Assembly (NCBI GenBank): GCA_002077065.1
Contig: NAJO01000039.1
Coordinates: 359,656-423,655, forward strand
Direction of reading: 5' to 3'
DNA from: Cryoendolithus antarcticus
Lineage: Eukaryota; Ascomycota; Dothideomycetes; Cladosporiales; Cladosporiaceae
DNA length: 64,000 bases
The translations under genes were made by a program, and so were the position numbers. Positions 30,811-43,322 of the stretch are shown piece after piece. The notes under the pieces are model-generated. The model ran no database searches. It was not told the origin of the DNA and worked only from the letters and a program-made list of their open reading frames with translations. Position 1 is the first letter of the stretch. The number at the start of each line of letters is the position of its first letter.

Positions 30811-33263
30811 TCAATCCACCATCCGCCAAGTAGGCAGCCACTTCAAGTGCTTCCACTGCTGGTTGTTGCCCTCCATTCCGAAGCTGATCGCCCTGAACAT
30901 CACGAACAGCCCAATCACAGCCACATACAACACCGAGAAGATGCCAACCTGCAGCACCTTCTTCAGATCCCTCGTGTACCAATCTACGCAAAAGCCAGCG
31001 CAAAGGATAGCGAAGTACAGCGCAGGATAGTAGTGGTGCACGTACGTCACACGCGCCATGGCGATGAATGGCAGGTAGTGCAAGAACCAACCAATAACCG
31101 GGTAGATACCGGCATAATGGAATCGATCGATCTGCTCAGCGCTCAACTCCTTGTACCCTCGCTGCCAGCGGATCGAGTACCAACCCAGCATCAGGAAGAA
31201 GACGCCGATGCTGAGTGTGCTGCCCCAGTACACGATCGGGTTACCGAGGAGGAAGTACTTCACGATGTGATCGTCCCAGCCGCACATGCGGAGTCCGACG
31301 TTCAGGAGAGGCCATTGCCACGGCTTGGAAGCGAGGTCGTCTTGCTTGTCGGGGTCGGGGACGAGGGCATTGTTTGAGGTCATCATGGCGACGTTTAGAT
31401 GGACGAAGTCGCGGAGGAAGGGGGATTTGTAGGAGCCTGGGTCGCCGGCGGGGACTACACATATCGTAAGTATACGCATTTGGTGATTGGGAAAAGAGTC
31501 GACTTACGTTTCTCGTTCCAGTGCGACTCAACGTTCCAGTGAGTGTACACATCGCGAGGGTGGTTCTCCTTCACGCAAGTAGTCTCGATCTGCTTAAAAC
31601 CCCACTGCGGCAGATTGACATTGCCAGCACGCAAGTAGCAATTCAGGTCAATATGCTTGAGGCGGAATGCTGTGGTCAGCGTCCGTAGCTTCGAATAGTC
31701 TCTCGAGGCTGCATCGTCCACGACTTCGACGGCCCAGTGGTCTTTGGTGTCGCCAACGGTCGTATTGCCATAGCACGACACCTCCCAGTCGGCCTTGGTG
31801 ACAGGTGCCGCCATCTGGTGCGAGTGCAAGTTGCGGCCAGTCTGCGCATGGATCAATCGGATGACATCGCCGTCGCCAACGTACTTGAGCGGGTCTTCGG
31901 CGTTGTACTCAGGCTGACGTCTGTTGGGGTAGAAGAACCAGTCATTGTTGGCGTCCTTGTGGTGGTAGCAAGTGATTTGCTGTTGGCCGGAGCCTTCGGG
32001 GTAGGTCTGCACGTGGGAGTGGAGTAGTCCTCCACCATAGCCCATGTTCTTCAACGTTGCACGAGAGCCGTACGCAATCTCAAGAGGGCTGTCCTTTCCA
32101 ACTTCAGTCCCTCGGAGATTGGCCTGGAAAAGAGAGGACATTTGAGCATCGCCCGGCCCGCTGTTCTCGAGAATGAGGAAGTGGATCCAGAAGGAGAACA
32201 TGTAGACTATTAGGGGGATGACGATCAAGCCGATGACGCGGAAGAAGAGATGAGCTCCCAACTCGACCTACACACTTTGTCAGTGATCCGCTCCACATAC
32301 CCCGTTGCACTCAGACACACCTTCGGCAGCTTCAAATCTCCGAACTTGTTCCACAAATCCTCAATCGTGTACAGCCCAACAAGCGCCGTGCCGAACATGC
32401 CCACCCACTTGACACTGCACACACATCCAATGCTCACACCTGTCGCGAACAGCCAAATGCCCCACTCTGGGCTGAACGGGTCGTGTCTCTGATTGTGAAA
32501 CTTGCTCCAGCAGAAGACCGTTGTGAAAGTGAAGAACAGTAGCATGCTGTCCAACAAGATGAAGCGGCTGATCGTCGTGTAGCTATTCTCGAACAGGACC
32601 ATAGCTGTCACGAGCCAGACTGTAGGCTTCTTGAAGTGCAACTCTTTCGCCGTCCAGTACGCGAGCGGCACGCACAGCGCACCGAAAGCGGAGTTGAAGA
32701 GACGCATGAAGGTGTAGTTCAGTTCTTCGGGGTAAGTCTCGCCGGACTTGAACTCGAAGGAGCCATTGTAGCCCGCCATGTAGCCTGATAGCCCGACCAG
32801 CATCTTGCCGAGGGGTGGGTGCACATCGAAGTAGAATTCGCGTTTGAGGTAGTGGGAGCCGAATTTGCCGAAACTGGGTGAATCGTGTTAGCTGGTGTGG
32901 TGATCCTAGAGGAACAGGATAGAATGCATACTGTGCTTCGTCCCAAGTCACGATCGGCGACAAGCCAATCTTCCACATCCGCGTGAAGAAAGCCAGCGCT
33001 ATGAAAATTATGGGCGCGATGATAAACTCATAGTCGTCCAGTGTCTGCAGTATTGAGTTCGTCTAGTCCATTGTCAGCCTCGCCATCACCGTTGGTCCAT
33101 CACCAAGACCCACCTTCTGCTTCGTCTTTTGGTTCATCTTCCCATCGAGCTCCTGCGATACGTAATTGCCATTTGGCTGTGTTTGTGCCTTACCCGCCGT
33201 TCTTCTCTTCATATCGCCTTGTGCGTCCATTCCAGTTGTAGTGGCCTCATCTCGGACGGCCAT
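30811..33263 (-). CDS. protein O-mannosyltransferase, PMT2 family
   Basis: Five exons: 33263-33114, 33062-32932, 32873-32321, 32267-31508, 31454-30811, giving 745 residues. After a polar cytosolic N-terminus, TM1 is followed by the luminal catalytic loop [14 protein letters not shown] (the essential D-E pair) and [18 protein letters not shown]. Next come the TM bundle, a luminal MIR region (about residues 330-510, [20 protein letters not shown] and LHSHQMAAP repeats) and C-terminal TMs. The sequence is closest in style to PMT2 (Aspergillus PmtA), which pairs with PMT1 in the ER to transfer mannose from dolichol-P-mannose to Ser/Thr of secretory proteins. All splice sites are GT-AG and all joins keep frame. 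The upstream frame extends only from a GTG, so the ATG at 33263 is the start. Confidence 0.94.
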
Positions 33264-33983
33264 GATGGAAGGTTGGCGCCGTGTCGGCGGAGGCACTTGA
33301 TCGCCTCTTCACGATCCAAATCGGTACTCGCAATGCGTTCTGCTCGAATGCTCAAAGTTGCAAGTATCATGAAGCCACGCTACCAAACCTCCTTGCACGA
33401 GCTCCCGTCTGAACGCAACAGCCCCTTCCTCGCCGATGATCTCCGTGCAATCTGATTTTCTTCTCTAAAATGCCAGTTGAAGGAGTGTCAAGAACCGAAG
33501 AACGATTTGCGCAACGTCTCCAGTGACTACGCCCTTTGCATGGAGCTGATATCGTCGAAGCTGAACGTTTCCACAACTTACCTTTCTGGACTCGGAGATC
33601 CTGGGACTATTCGTGGCTGCGCTTATGCAAGGGTAGCGCGACTAGACTAACTCGGAGCACACGGCCCGCGCGCCTTGAAACGTGTCGTCCAGATGTAAGA
33701 GGACTTGCACGTGACAGCACAGACTTCACTACCGATAGTGCATGGCTTCGATGCCGGTACTGTATCTCCAAATTGACCGAGAGGCGCCTGTGGTTGTTTA
33801 CATGCACCTGCAACGGCGAGACGAGCTTGATACGGCCGTGAGAAACGACTTAGTAGTCAAAAGACAGCGAAGTCACGCTATGCACCTTTAGTATATCTAT
33901 ACTTTTCACACACAGATACGCCTCGCTCCATAGCATGGCCCACGCCTTGCCACAACGCACATGCAGCACACATCAAACGCGCC
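33264..33983. other. intergenic, 720 bases
   Basis: Upstream of PMT2 and downstream of the sugar transporter, both minus. No gene seen. Confidence 0.5.
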
Positions 33984-36261
33984 TCATCGCTCCGCTTCAT
34001 CTTGATCAATCTTCTTATACTTCCCACTCCCACTCCCACTCCCCTCCTCCTTACTCCGATTGACCATATTGCTGATCCACCCTCCCACACCCTCCTTGAC
34101 ATCCTGCACACTGATCCCATTACCGTCAGGTAAGATGGGCTTGCCATCTTCGACTTCGACATTCGGCGGCTCGATCTCAAGATCAGGAATATTGGGATCG
34201 TTGTTGTCGTCTTCACCGAGACGGAAGGACGGGACAGGAGAGCGGGTGCCGGAGAAGAGCGATTCGACCTCGGCGTGTTGTTCGGGCGTTGGTGCTATGG
34301 TTGTTGCGTCGCCGAAGATGGAGTTCATATCTTCGAGGCGGACGTTAGCGGTTTCGGGGTAGATGAAGTAGACTGGAATGGGCATTAGTATGCTTCAGTA
34401 CGAAGTTAGATCGACGATCTGACTCACCGACTACAAAAGACACAGCACAGAAGAAGGCGTGTAGCAAGTAAAGTCGCCATCCAATTGCCTCCTGCAGCAC
34501 TGGTGTCATCTCTCCTACCAGCCAATTGAACGCCCAATTTGTAGCAGTGGACAGACTAGCACCCTTCGCTCGGATGCTCAGAGGCAGGATCTCAGGCGGG
34601 TAGAGCCATGGAATCGGTCCCCACGAGTACCCGAATGCAGCGTTGTAGATCATTACGAATACCACGACCATGTTCGCCGTGGCTCCAATGTTGATGTACA
34701 TGAAGAAGGAGATCGCGGAAAGTGCGAAGAACATGGCCGTCGCACCAGATAAAAGAATGAAGCGTCGTCCAAGCGTGTCTACCACATACCATGGCGGTAT
34801 CGTGGAGGCGAGGTAGGTGATGCCGTTGATCCCCGTCATCAAGATCGCTTGACGGCCGTGCCATCCAGCTTGCTCGAATACCAGAGGAGCATAGTACGAG
34901 ATGACGTTGATCCCGTTGAGCTGCGCGAGTGCCTGCGCGGACATGGCAATGAAAACACGCTTATAGTAGCGCTTGAACATGTCAGCATACCCTCGCTCAC
35001 CCTCCTGTCGCTGCAGCAAAACGTTCATCTTGATCTCGCGGTACTCGTCTCGAGCCTTCGGGTTGTGGATATCGCCCTTGCCGTACAAATTGGCGATCAC
35101 CACAATGCCTTCCTCATCATGGTCGTTGTCCAGAAGCCAGCGTGGCGATTCGACGATCAAAAAGCTTCCAACGACGAGCATAGAGCCGATCACGACTTGC
35201 ATCAGGAGCGGCACTCTCCACGCCCAGTCGCTTGGGATAAAGCTGCAGAAGTAGTCCACCCAGACACTACACATGTAGCCGAACACATTGCCCGAGAACT
35301 CGATGCAAGCGAGCTTGCCTCTGTTGTGCGGCGGTGAGATCTCTGACTGATAGACTGGCACAATCGTCGAAAGTGCACCGACTCCGAGACCTGCAACAAT
35401 GCGACCGAGCATCATCATAGGCATGCCCGTCGCGAACGTCTGGCATGCTCCACCCAGCACGAAGACCGCAGCTCCGTACAAGATAGTCTTTCGTCTGCCT
35501 ATTACATCGCCTATCCGACCAACCACCAATGATGCAATGAATGCCCCCACCTCCAAGATGGCCACCATGGTCCCGATCTCCGCTCTGGAGGGCCGGTGAA
35601 AGTAGTCATTGAAGTAGTTGCCCGTGATGATCCCAGACATAACACCCTGATCGTAGCCAAACAAGAACACCCCTAACGACACGAAGATGGACAAGAAGTA
35701 TATGAGCTTCTTGCCATGCAGCCCGTGCATGCGAGCATGACTGTCCCCCGGCATAAAGACGATCGCGAGGCCTTGCTCGCCCCAGTTCAGCCTCTTGGGT
35801 GGAGGGGAGGGGATTTGGATGTCCTCTTTCCGACGAGGTGCTGCAGCGACAGCAGAGCCAAAGCGGACGTGTCTGTCCTGCTTCTCGTCCCCACTATGCT
35901 CCGCGTGCCTGTGCCTCTTCTGACTACTCCTTCCACGTCTATGCGGACTCTGATGCTCCTCGAAGCTCCTCCTCACTCGTCCTGCAAGGGGATCCTCGTC
36001 AGCGAGCTGGTCGACAAGATCGCCAGTATCGCTCCACAGCGAGAAGTCAGAGCCAACGTCCGAGAATGATCCAGAGCGGCGTAGTCGCGGTCTATCGCCG
36101 TCCTTCTCGTCGAAGCTCCCGCTGCTGCTGTGCCGTCGGTGGTTCGACCTTCGACCGGCCGATCCGAGGGTATGCAGGGGGATGTTGGCGGGCTTGCGAG
36201 TACCGGCGCCAGCGAAGGTGAAAGGAATCTTGGCGGTGTACTGGGGCTGTAGCGGAGCCCC
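33984..36261 (-). CDS. MFS sugar transporter, first exon unresolved
   Basis: Main exon 36261-34428 (5' limit uncertain) and last exon 34372-33984, joined by a 55-base GT-AG intron with an ACTAATGC branch; together about 740 codons. Twelve TM segments carry sugar-porter motifs: FGYDQGVMSG in TM1, GRIGDVIGRRK, VESPRWLL, QLNGINVISYY, DTLGRRF and YPETANVRLEDMN. It imports hexoses or related sugars across the plasma membrane; the substrate is unknown. The protein has an unusually long Arg/Ser/His-rich N-terminal tail (over 100 residues, for example RRSNHRRHSSSGSFDEKD). The frame is open up to a TAG at 36262-36264 with no ATG, so a short upstream coding exon is likely. An internal start at MPGDSHARM, just before TM1, is the alternative. 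Confidence 0.85.
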
Positions 36262-37723
36262 CTACTCCGCAGAGGGGTTTGCTAATCGAATGAGCTAACG
36301 AGGGAGGTGTAGGTAGAGCAAGAGGTGAAGTGGAGTCGATCCGGCCTCGCAGACGCACTGTGGTAGAGCTCTTCGGCAGCTCTGCTGCTGTGGCTAGAGT
36401 ACAGTAGCCGTGTCTGGGCTGGCTTGCTACAGTAGCCGTGCAGGTTGACAGGCGCAGGCGAGACCGGGGTCAGTTGATCCACCTGGCGACCAAACAAGCG
36501 CGTGCTGAGAGATAGCGAGCAAAAGCACGTGGGGTGGCCGGTGACTAAGCTGTGGTGATGGGCATTGAACTGCAGGTGGGCGGCCGAATGAAGTCAATAT
36601 AGTACTAGCAGATGCAATGCACGAAATGGTCTGCGGAGCTGTGCCCTGCTTCACGCAACGTCTGGTGCAGTTGTGCATGCGTTGGCTGAAGCTTGGCCAA
36701 CGAGATTACCCGATCGGCTTCAACCGGGCGATACGGGGTCGAAGCGGTGACACCCCTCGTCGCTACTACAACAGACCACATGAGGATACTCGAGCGATGA
36801 GAATGCTGTTGTATCCTGCACCGCAACAACGTATTCCCGCAGTATTATTAGTAAAGGAGCCGCGCGCTGTTGGGCATTGCCTCTACGTATAGATAATCGA
36901 AAGTGCCACAGCATTGGCCGAGGAAGTGCGAGTTCACCGTTGACGGCAACCTGAAAGAGCTCATCTCTGGGCCACGGCGGCGACGACAGCGCAGCTATGT
37001 GGCGTGCTGCTCAATGAGAGAATGCCTGACTGTCGCCACTCACAAAGCAGAGGCTGAGGCATCCTTCGACGGAGGCTGTACAACTCGCACGGCCCACCAG
37101 TTTCCATGGCTTAACGAACTCCAGCCACGAGACACCCGGACCACAAGGCTGCAATGCTTTCCATTGACCAAGAGACCACAGCCTGGGAGCTATGCTCATA
37201 CATTTGGACTTCTCCAAAGCTGTCCTGAGGCAAGGCGGAGCATACCGCAGCACAGTGTTGCCTAATCACCAACACTTTTCGAGCCGCCGCAGCCAATCCT
37301 TCCGAGCGACCTCACTTGTTTTCTCGGTACACTAATATCAAGCGACGAGACCCAACAGATCTGCGGATGGACTTCCAGCTTGACATGGGTTTGCTTTCTC
37401 TTCTCTACTGTGGCAGACCCTTGTGCGACTGTAGCAGTGCCGAGCATCAGGTGACAGTAAAAGTGCTCTGAACGTGACTGAAAACTGCTGAGGCCGCAGA
37501 ATATCTCGAGGTAGGTCTCGGTGGCAAGTTAGTAAACTCCCAATCTCTTACTGTATCTACCAATCCGATCCCTTGCTTTGCTTGTGCGACTTTTATCACG
37601 CAAACCCGTCGATCCAGATCAGAAAGAACCCAACATCCAGCTCTTTCATTCCAATATCAACCCAGTCAGGCCCGGTAAGACCAAGGTGACAGCAGCACCA
37701 CTAAGGTCACTACTACACAACTC
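36262..37723. other. intergenic, about 1.46 kb
   Basis: Holds the missing first exon and promoter of the sugar transporter, including a 13-base direct repeat, and the upstream region of the small coiled-coil ORF. Several frames of 70-120 codons overlap without motif support. Confidence 0.45.
36400..36440. repeat. 13-base direct repeat upstream of the sugar transporter
   Basis: TACAGTAGCCGTG occurs at 36400-36412 and again at 36428-36440, same orientation, 28 bases apart start to start. It lies in the presumed 5' region of the minus-strand sugar transporter. It could be a regulatory element or chance. Confidence 0.5.
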
Positions 37724-38059
37724 ATGGTACAACCTGACCACCATCACCACCGCAGGCGCTCATACCATCAAGACGACTGGGAGGACTTTGACACCCGCCG
37801 ACGATCCCGGCATGAAGACGAGGCTCGCGAACGACAACGACAACGCCAATTGATGAACGACTATATCGCTGAGATCGTACTACTCAAGCAACGACTGCGG
37901 GAGCGGGAGGCGGAGGTGCGGACACTGAGTGCCGAGCTGAGGGAGGTGAGGCGGGCGAATGGGGCACTGGTGGAGAGGTATCATTACTGGAGGACGAAGT
38001 GCGAGAGATTGATGGAGGCTGTGAGGGGTGAGAGGGAGGAGAGGCGGAGGAGGTGGTAA
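37724..38059 (+). CDS. small charged coiled-coil ORF, hypothetical
   Basis: An intact ATG frame of 111 residues. The first 40 residues are His/Arg/Asp-rich (DHHHHRRRSYHQ), followed by one continuous predicted coiled coil rich in Arg, Glu and Leu (LKQRLREREAEVRTLSAE, LREVRRANGALVERY). Heptad leucine spacing is convincing over about 50 residues, which is unusual for a chance frame. No homologue or domain is recognised. It may be a real small protein, possibly a bZIP-like dimerising segment without a clear basic region. Confidence 0.42.
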   Translation: MVQPDHHHHRRRSYHQDDWEDFDTRRRSRHEDEARERQRQRQLMNDYIAEIVLLKQRLREREAEVRTLSAELREVRRANGALVERYHYWRTKCERLMEAVRGEREERRRRW

Positions 38060-38948
38060 GGTGAGGTCTGGTAGGAGCTACAGTCACTACATCGATCCTG
38101 TCGTTGCGATCTATCGCTGGGGTCTCGGCTGGGGTTCATGTGGTGTGCTTGCCAAGATGACTAGCTGTGCAATGGCCCAGCTCATATAGACCGCAGCTAT
38201 ATCTTGACTTCTTGTCAGATTCCACCCCGTAGTCTCGTACATGTATGCGATTATGACGCTCCGATCGTGATTGAAAGCCTTTCGTCTTAACGGAGCTTCA
38301 CACGGCGCAGTATAATGCGCAGCCGAGAGCATAGCAGCATACGCGAATGCAGGCTTTCCCTGAGAGGCCTAATGCTGGGCATGTGAAATGCATGTGCATT
38401 TCATCGGATTTTCGCCGGACTGAGACACCGGACGCTGACTTAAGCGGTGCAGAGGGCATGAGCGAAGGTAACTTAGACAGATGCTTGAGAGCAATGAAAT
38501 GCCTAAGGCGTTATCGATAACCTGCAATTCGCCCCACCTGGCAACGTCACTTTCCGCATGGTAAATATTCCGCAAATCGTGCAAACATCAGCACAACGAC
38601 GCGTACACTGAACATAAGAACACAAATAGACTACTCACACAAACCTGGCAGAGTATAGCAATTGGTTGACGCCGTAAGCCAGCAGAAATTGACTGGTGTT
38701 CGAGAGTGTGCTGGCGGTTTCCTGCAGTGACGAGAGGCAGCTATCTTCTGGAAGCTTCCAAAAAAGTCCGCAGCCACCGCTCATAAGAGAACACCACAAA
38801 ATAATTTCCTTCTCAACCACATCCTTCAATTACACCACATCTTCTTCAAGAACCCTCTTGCATACCACCACTCATACTCACACAGCTGAGTCCACATACT
38901 ACATCGACCTTCACATCAAAACCTACACATCCTACACATCCGCCCATC
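38060..38948. other. intergenic, 889 bases, HSP70 promoter region
   Basis: Contains the heat-shock element at 38746-38758 and a CA-rich leader of about 100 bases before the HSP70 ATG. No gene seen. Confidence 0.55.
38746..38758 (+). promoter_or_regulatory. heat-shock element upstream of HSP70
   Basis: TTCTGGAAGCTTC has the exact pattern TTC-nn-GAA-nn-TTC, three inverted nTTCn units as bound by the Hsf1 trimer. It lies about 190 bases before the HSP70 start codon. Confidence 0.75.
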
Positions 38949-40958
38949 ATGGCACCCGCAATCGGTATCGATTTGGGTACGACCTACTCCTGTGTGGGCA
39001 TCTTCCGCGATGACCGCATCGAGATTATCGCCAACGACCAGGGCAACCGCACAACGCCCTCGTTCGTCGCCTTCACAGACACCGAGCGCCTCATCGGTGA
39101 CTCGGCAAAGAACCAAGTCGCCATGAACCCTATCAACACAGTCTTCGACGCAAAGCGCCTCATTGGCCGCAAGTTCAACGACGCTGAGGTGCAAGCCGAC
39201 ATGAAGCACTTCCCCTTCAAGGTCATCGACAAGGGTGGCAAGCCAGTCGTTCAGGTCGAGTTCAAGGGCGAGACCAAGGAGTTTACACCCGAGGAGATCT
39301 CTTCCATGATCTTGACCAAGATGAGGGAGACGGCAGAGTCATACCTCGGTGAGACTGTCAACAACGCAGTCGTCACTGTACCCGCATACTTCAACGACTC
39401 CCAGCGTCAAGCTACCAAGGACGCTGGTCTCATCGCTGGGCTGAACGTCCTCCGCATCATCAACGAGCCGACTGCTGCTGCCATTGCCTACGGTCTTGAC
39501 AAGAAGACTGAGGGCGAGCGCAACGTGCTTATCTTCGACTTGGGAGGTGGCACCTTCGATGTGTCGCTGCTCACCATCGAGGAGGGCATCTTCGAGGTCA
39601 AGTCGACTGCCGGTGACACTCACTTGGGTGGTGAGGACTTCGACAACCGCCTCGTCAACCACTTCATGTCTGAGTTCAAGCGCAAGAACAAGAAGGTTAG
39701 CAGCTCCTGCGCACATCCAGCCTCTCAAATATGTACTGACTGTTCTCAGGATCTCGCATCCAACCCCCGCGCCCTTCGTCGTCTCCGAACGGCCTGCGAG
39801 CGGGCGAAGCGCACATTGTCCAGCTCCGCTCAGACTTCCATCGAAATCGACTCTCTCTACGAGGGTGTTGACTTCTACACCTCCATCACTCGCGCACGTT
39901 TCGAGGAGCTGTGCCAGGATCTCTTCCGTTCCACCATGGACCCAGTGGAGCGTGTCCTCCGCGACGCTAAGATCGACAAGTCTTCCGTCCACGAGATCGT
40001 CCTCGTTGGTGGCTCCACTCGTATCCCCAAGGTGCAGAAGCTCGTCTCCGACTTCTTTAACGGCAAGGAGCCCAACAAGTCTATCAACCCCGATGAGGCT
40101 GTGGCCTATGGCGCTGCTGTCCAGGCTGCCATCCTCTCTGGTGACACCTCCAGCAAGTCCACCAACGAGATTCTCCTCCTCGATGTCGCGCCATTGTCCA
40201 TGGGTATCGAGACTGCTGGTGGCGTGATGACGCCGCTTATCAAGCGCAACACCACCATCCCCACGAAGAAGTCAGAGGTCTTCTCCACCTTCTCCGACAA
40301 CCAGCCCGGTGTGCTCATTCAAGTCTTCGAGGGTGAGCGTGCTCGCACGAAGGACAACAACATGCTCGGCAAGTTTGAGCTAACTGGTGTCCCACCTGCG
40401 CCCCGCGGTGTCCCTCAAATTGAGGTCACCTTCGACATCGATGCCAACGGTATCCTCAACGTCTCCGCTCTCGAGAAGGGCACCGGCAAGACCAACAAGA
40501 TCGTCATCACCAACGACAAGGGCCGTCTGTCAAAGGAGGACATCGAGCGCATGTTGGCAGAGGCCGAGAAGTACAAGGACGAGGATGAGGCTGAGGCTGG
40601 CCGCATCCAGGCCAAGAACGGTCTCGAGTCGTACGCATACTCGCTCAAGAACACCCTCGGTGACGCGAAGACTGAGGAGAAGCTCGATGCTGCCGACAAG
40701 GAGAAGCTCAAGGCCAAGATCGACGAGACTGTTGCTTGGATCGACGACAACCAGACCGCTACCAAGGACGAGTACGAGTCGCAGCAGAAGGAGCTCGAGG
40801 GTGTCGCCAACCCCATCATGATGAAGCTGTACGGTGGTGGCGAGGGTGGTGGCATGCCCGGCGGTATGCCAGGTGGCCCAGGCGGCTTCCCCGGTGCCGG
40901 TGGCCCAGCTGGCGGCGCTGGTGGCGACGATGGCCCAACTGTCGAGGAGGTTGACTAG
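38949..40958 (+). CDS. cytosolic HSP70 chaperone (SSA type)
   Basis: Exons 38949-39695 and 39750-40958, giving 651 residues. The signatures IDLGTTYS (7-14), [13 protein letters not shown] and [13 protein letters not shown] are all present. [14 protein letters not shown] linker precedes the C-terminal EEVD, which marks the cytosolic/nuclear form that binds TPR co-chaperones. There is no transit or signal peptide. The 54-base intron (39696-39749, GTTAGC donor, ACTGAC branch, CTCAG acceptor) interrupts [17 protein letters not shown]. It is a multiple of three and has no in-frame stop, so an unspliced message would add 18 residues. Expression is expected to be heat-inducible through the element at 38746-38758. 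Confidence 0.96.
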   Translation: MAPAIGIDLGTTYSCVGIFRDDRIEIIANDQGNRTTPSFVAFTDTERLIGDSAKNQVAMNPINTVFDAKRLIGRKFNDAEVQADMKHFPFKVIDKGGKPVVQVEFKGETKEFTPEEISSMILTKMRETAESYLGETVNNAVVTVPAYFNDSQRQATKDAGLIAGLNVLRIINEPTAAAIAYGLDKKTEGERNVLIFDLGGGTFDVSLLTIEEGIFEVKSTAGDTHLGGEDFDNRLVNHFMSEFKRKNKKVSSSCAHPASQICTDCSQDLASNPRALRRLRTACERAKRTLSSSAQTSIEIDSLYEGVDFYTSITRARFEELCQDLFRSTMDPVERVLRDAKIDKSSVHEIVLVGGSTRIPKVQKLVSDFFNGKEPNKSINPDEAVAYGAAVQAAILSGDTSSKSTNEILLLDVAPLSMGIETAGGVMTPLIKRNTTIPTKKSEVFSTFSDNQPGVLIQVFEGERARTKDNNMLGKFELTGVPPAPRGVPQIEVTFDIDANGILNVSALEKGTGKTNKIVITNDKGRLSKEDIERMLAEAEKYKDEDEAEAGRIQAKNGLESYAYSLKNTLGDAKTEEKLDAADKEKLKAKIDETVAWIDDNQTATKDEYESQQKELEGVANPIMMKLYGGGEGGGMPGGMPGGPGGFPGAGGPAGGAGGDDGPTVEEVD

Positions 40959-42205
40959 ATGCCTTGAGTTTGGTTGCGATATGACTTCACGGTCACTTGC
41001 TTGCATCAGCTAGGCGTTTTGGTAGACCACGGGTTGGGTGTTTGCTTATTGAGATGAATGATGATTGGCGATGGAAAAGCGTCCTGCCTTTCTCACTCCA
41101 TATGTAATGTAGAGCTTTCGGGCTGCAGCAAATGGAAATGATTCAAACTACCTTACATGTCTATTCCTTCCACTCCCTTCTCACTGTAGTACGTGAAACA
41201 GCCTCCTCGGCTCTAGACCCGTAAGTATTGCAGTTCGAGCGACCTCTCAGCGTGACAGTGTTTCAAGACTCGCTATTGCGACTCGCTTGGCATAACCTTA
41301 GGCAAGTCTTTCGCGTCACGGAGAGTCCAGCCGTGCACCTGAGTTCGACGCCCCTCGATAGCTGAGCCAGCTCTGCATACTTCGACTTGCGCAATCCTGG
41401 CCGTCACTATAGTAAAGTCACCACATGCATCACGCACCCAGCGCCTTTCCCATGCCTCGCCGTGGCGGGCACAGACTGCTCGCGGCTCTTTGACTACGCA
41501 GTCGCTGATGCGCACATGAATGGCACGCCTCCTCGATGAACGTACCGATCGCGCCCTTCCCATATAACCTCCTCTTCGTTCCGCCCTCTGATCTCGCGAG
41601 CACTCCATTGCCAATTCTAAGTGGTCTTGCATTACTCCACCAGATCAGCACATCCTTCCTTGCCACAAGCCTGTCGCGCCCGCGCCGTTCTCATCCTCAG
41701 CCAGAATCGTAGAGTAATACCGTCGATTCTCGTGCCAAGTGCTTCGGTTAAGAGCCTCTCAGTTACTTGTAAGTCTGACCGTAGCTCTCGCGGTCTTACG
41801 TACCTGTGCTCAAGCACTGGGAGCGAACCATTGAAAGAGCGCAGGGTCTTCGCGGCACCCTGAGTCATGCGTTGTTCATGTTGTCGGAGTCTGCAGCTCG
41901 CACTGTGAGTAGCGGATCGGTGAACGTGTCGGAGAAGCACCATAGTAGCCCAAGAGAGTCTTCTCATCGCTCGAGAGACGATTCTTCGTGGGAATCTTGC
42001 AGCGAGAGCGGTGCGAAAGAAATACAGGGCGTTGTACTGACCGGACCCGCGATTCTTTATCATTTCAGTGTACCCATTCCAAGTCTATCATCCGTCTGTA
42101 GAATACTATGAACACCCAGATCAGCCCATTCCAACGCCGCAAGTCTTGCGCGCTATGCTCTCTCGCGCCCACTACATGTAGATGTAACAATTCCCCAACA
42201 CCTCG
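40959..42205. other. convergent intergenic region, about 1.25 kb
   Basis: Lies between the 3' ends of HSP70 (+) and YHM2 (-). Frames of 80-140 codons exist on both strands but are Arg/Ser-rich shadows of each other without motifs. No tRNA-like A/B boxes noticed. Confidence 0.45.
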
Positions 42206-43322
42206 CTAATGCTTAGCAGTAACCACATCCCCCGTCAGCTTCTCCACCGCCTCCTTGGCCACATCCCCAAGCGCAACCATACACACCGTCTGCCACACTC
42301 CCAGCCCAATCCTGGGCGCCACACCCCTGTACAGTCCCTTGATACCGTTCTGGCCGTAAATGTAGCGGAACGTGTTTCCTACGGTCATTTTCTTGGGCCG
42401 GTTGGGGTCCTCTTTCTTGGACTGCATTTCCACGCGCACGACTTCGATGGGCTGGTTCCAGGCGCTGAGCCCGCCGCCGAGGGCTGAGGCGAGGATTTTC
42501 TCGGGGACCGTGAGGCGCTGGGAGAGGTCTTCTTTGTTGGTGAATTTGCGGATGCCGTTTTCGCTGTGGGTTCTGTCAGTCCGACTGCTCTGCCACAACC
42601 AAATGGCCATCGAGGGGGGATAACTTACGCAACACGGCTCAACCCGAACCGACTCCCCCAATTCGTCACCTGCCTCACAGCCACAGCGTTAACCCCCTTA
42701 TTAATCCCGACAATCCCCTCCCGTCGGTAGATGTCCATGAACGTCGCCATCGTTCCAGGCACTTTCGCACCCGTGGCCGCGACCTTATGCTTCGTCATCT
42801 CCACGGTCTTCATGCAAGTGCAGAACCCCATCGTGGCGTAAGCTTGTGCGAGCCCGCCTGCCATACCGCCCAGAATGCCGGCGCCGAAGTTGTTGGCACC
42901 GATGTTTTTGGCGTAAAATTCGGCTTCGCTGGCGACGAAGAGGAGGACTGCGCCCTTTGTGGAGGCTTCGATCCAGGCCCAGGGTATGAGACCTTGGTAA
43001 ACTGTGGGGGAGATGTTGCGTTAGCATGCGGTGCTCTACCTATATCCACTCTTGCTCTTGCGATGCCGTTTCCCAGGCTCGATTACGCTGCAATATGATA
43101 GATCAACAACTTACACCCCAACGCGCCTCCCCTAGACCAAATCGTCCCAATCGCAGTCCCCATGCCTCCCTTCCGGTTGGCAGCCATAGTCGTCTTCATG
43201 ACCTCCAACGGCTGCCCCAGCGTCGTGACCTCGAACATATTCAGCCCAGCACCAAGCAGCAAGTTGCTGAACTTGACCGGCTTCTTCTCCAGTTTCGCGG
43301 GGGATGCGATAGCGCCGGACAT
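42206..43322 (-). CDS. YHM2: mitochondrial citrate/oxoglutarate carrier YHM2
   Basis: Exons 43322-43115, 43001-42629, 42563-42206, giving 312 residues. The protein reads as a mitochondrial carrier of the Yhm2 subgroup: [19 protein letters not shown], then [40 protein letters not shown] and [20 protein letters not shown] (the divergent third PX[DE] motif), with [17 protein letters not shown] near the end. Yhm2 exchanges mitochondrial citrate for cytosolic oxoglutarate, feeding cytosolic NADPH and acetyl-CoA supply. All introns are GT-AG and joins keep frame. It follows citrate synthase on the same strand with 865 bases between. Confidence 0.93.

Noticed and set aside
41273..42111. Several 80-140 codon frames on both strands
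   Set aside because: Arg/Ser-rich, mutually overlapping and without motifs; treated as chance in a convergent intergenic gap.
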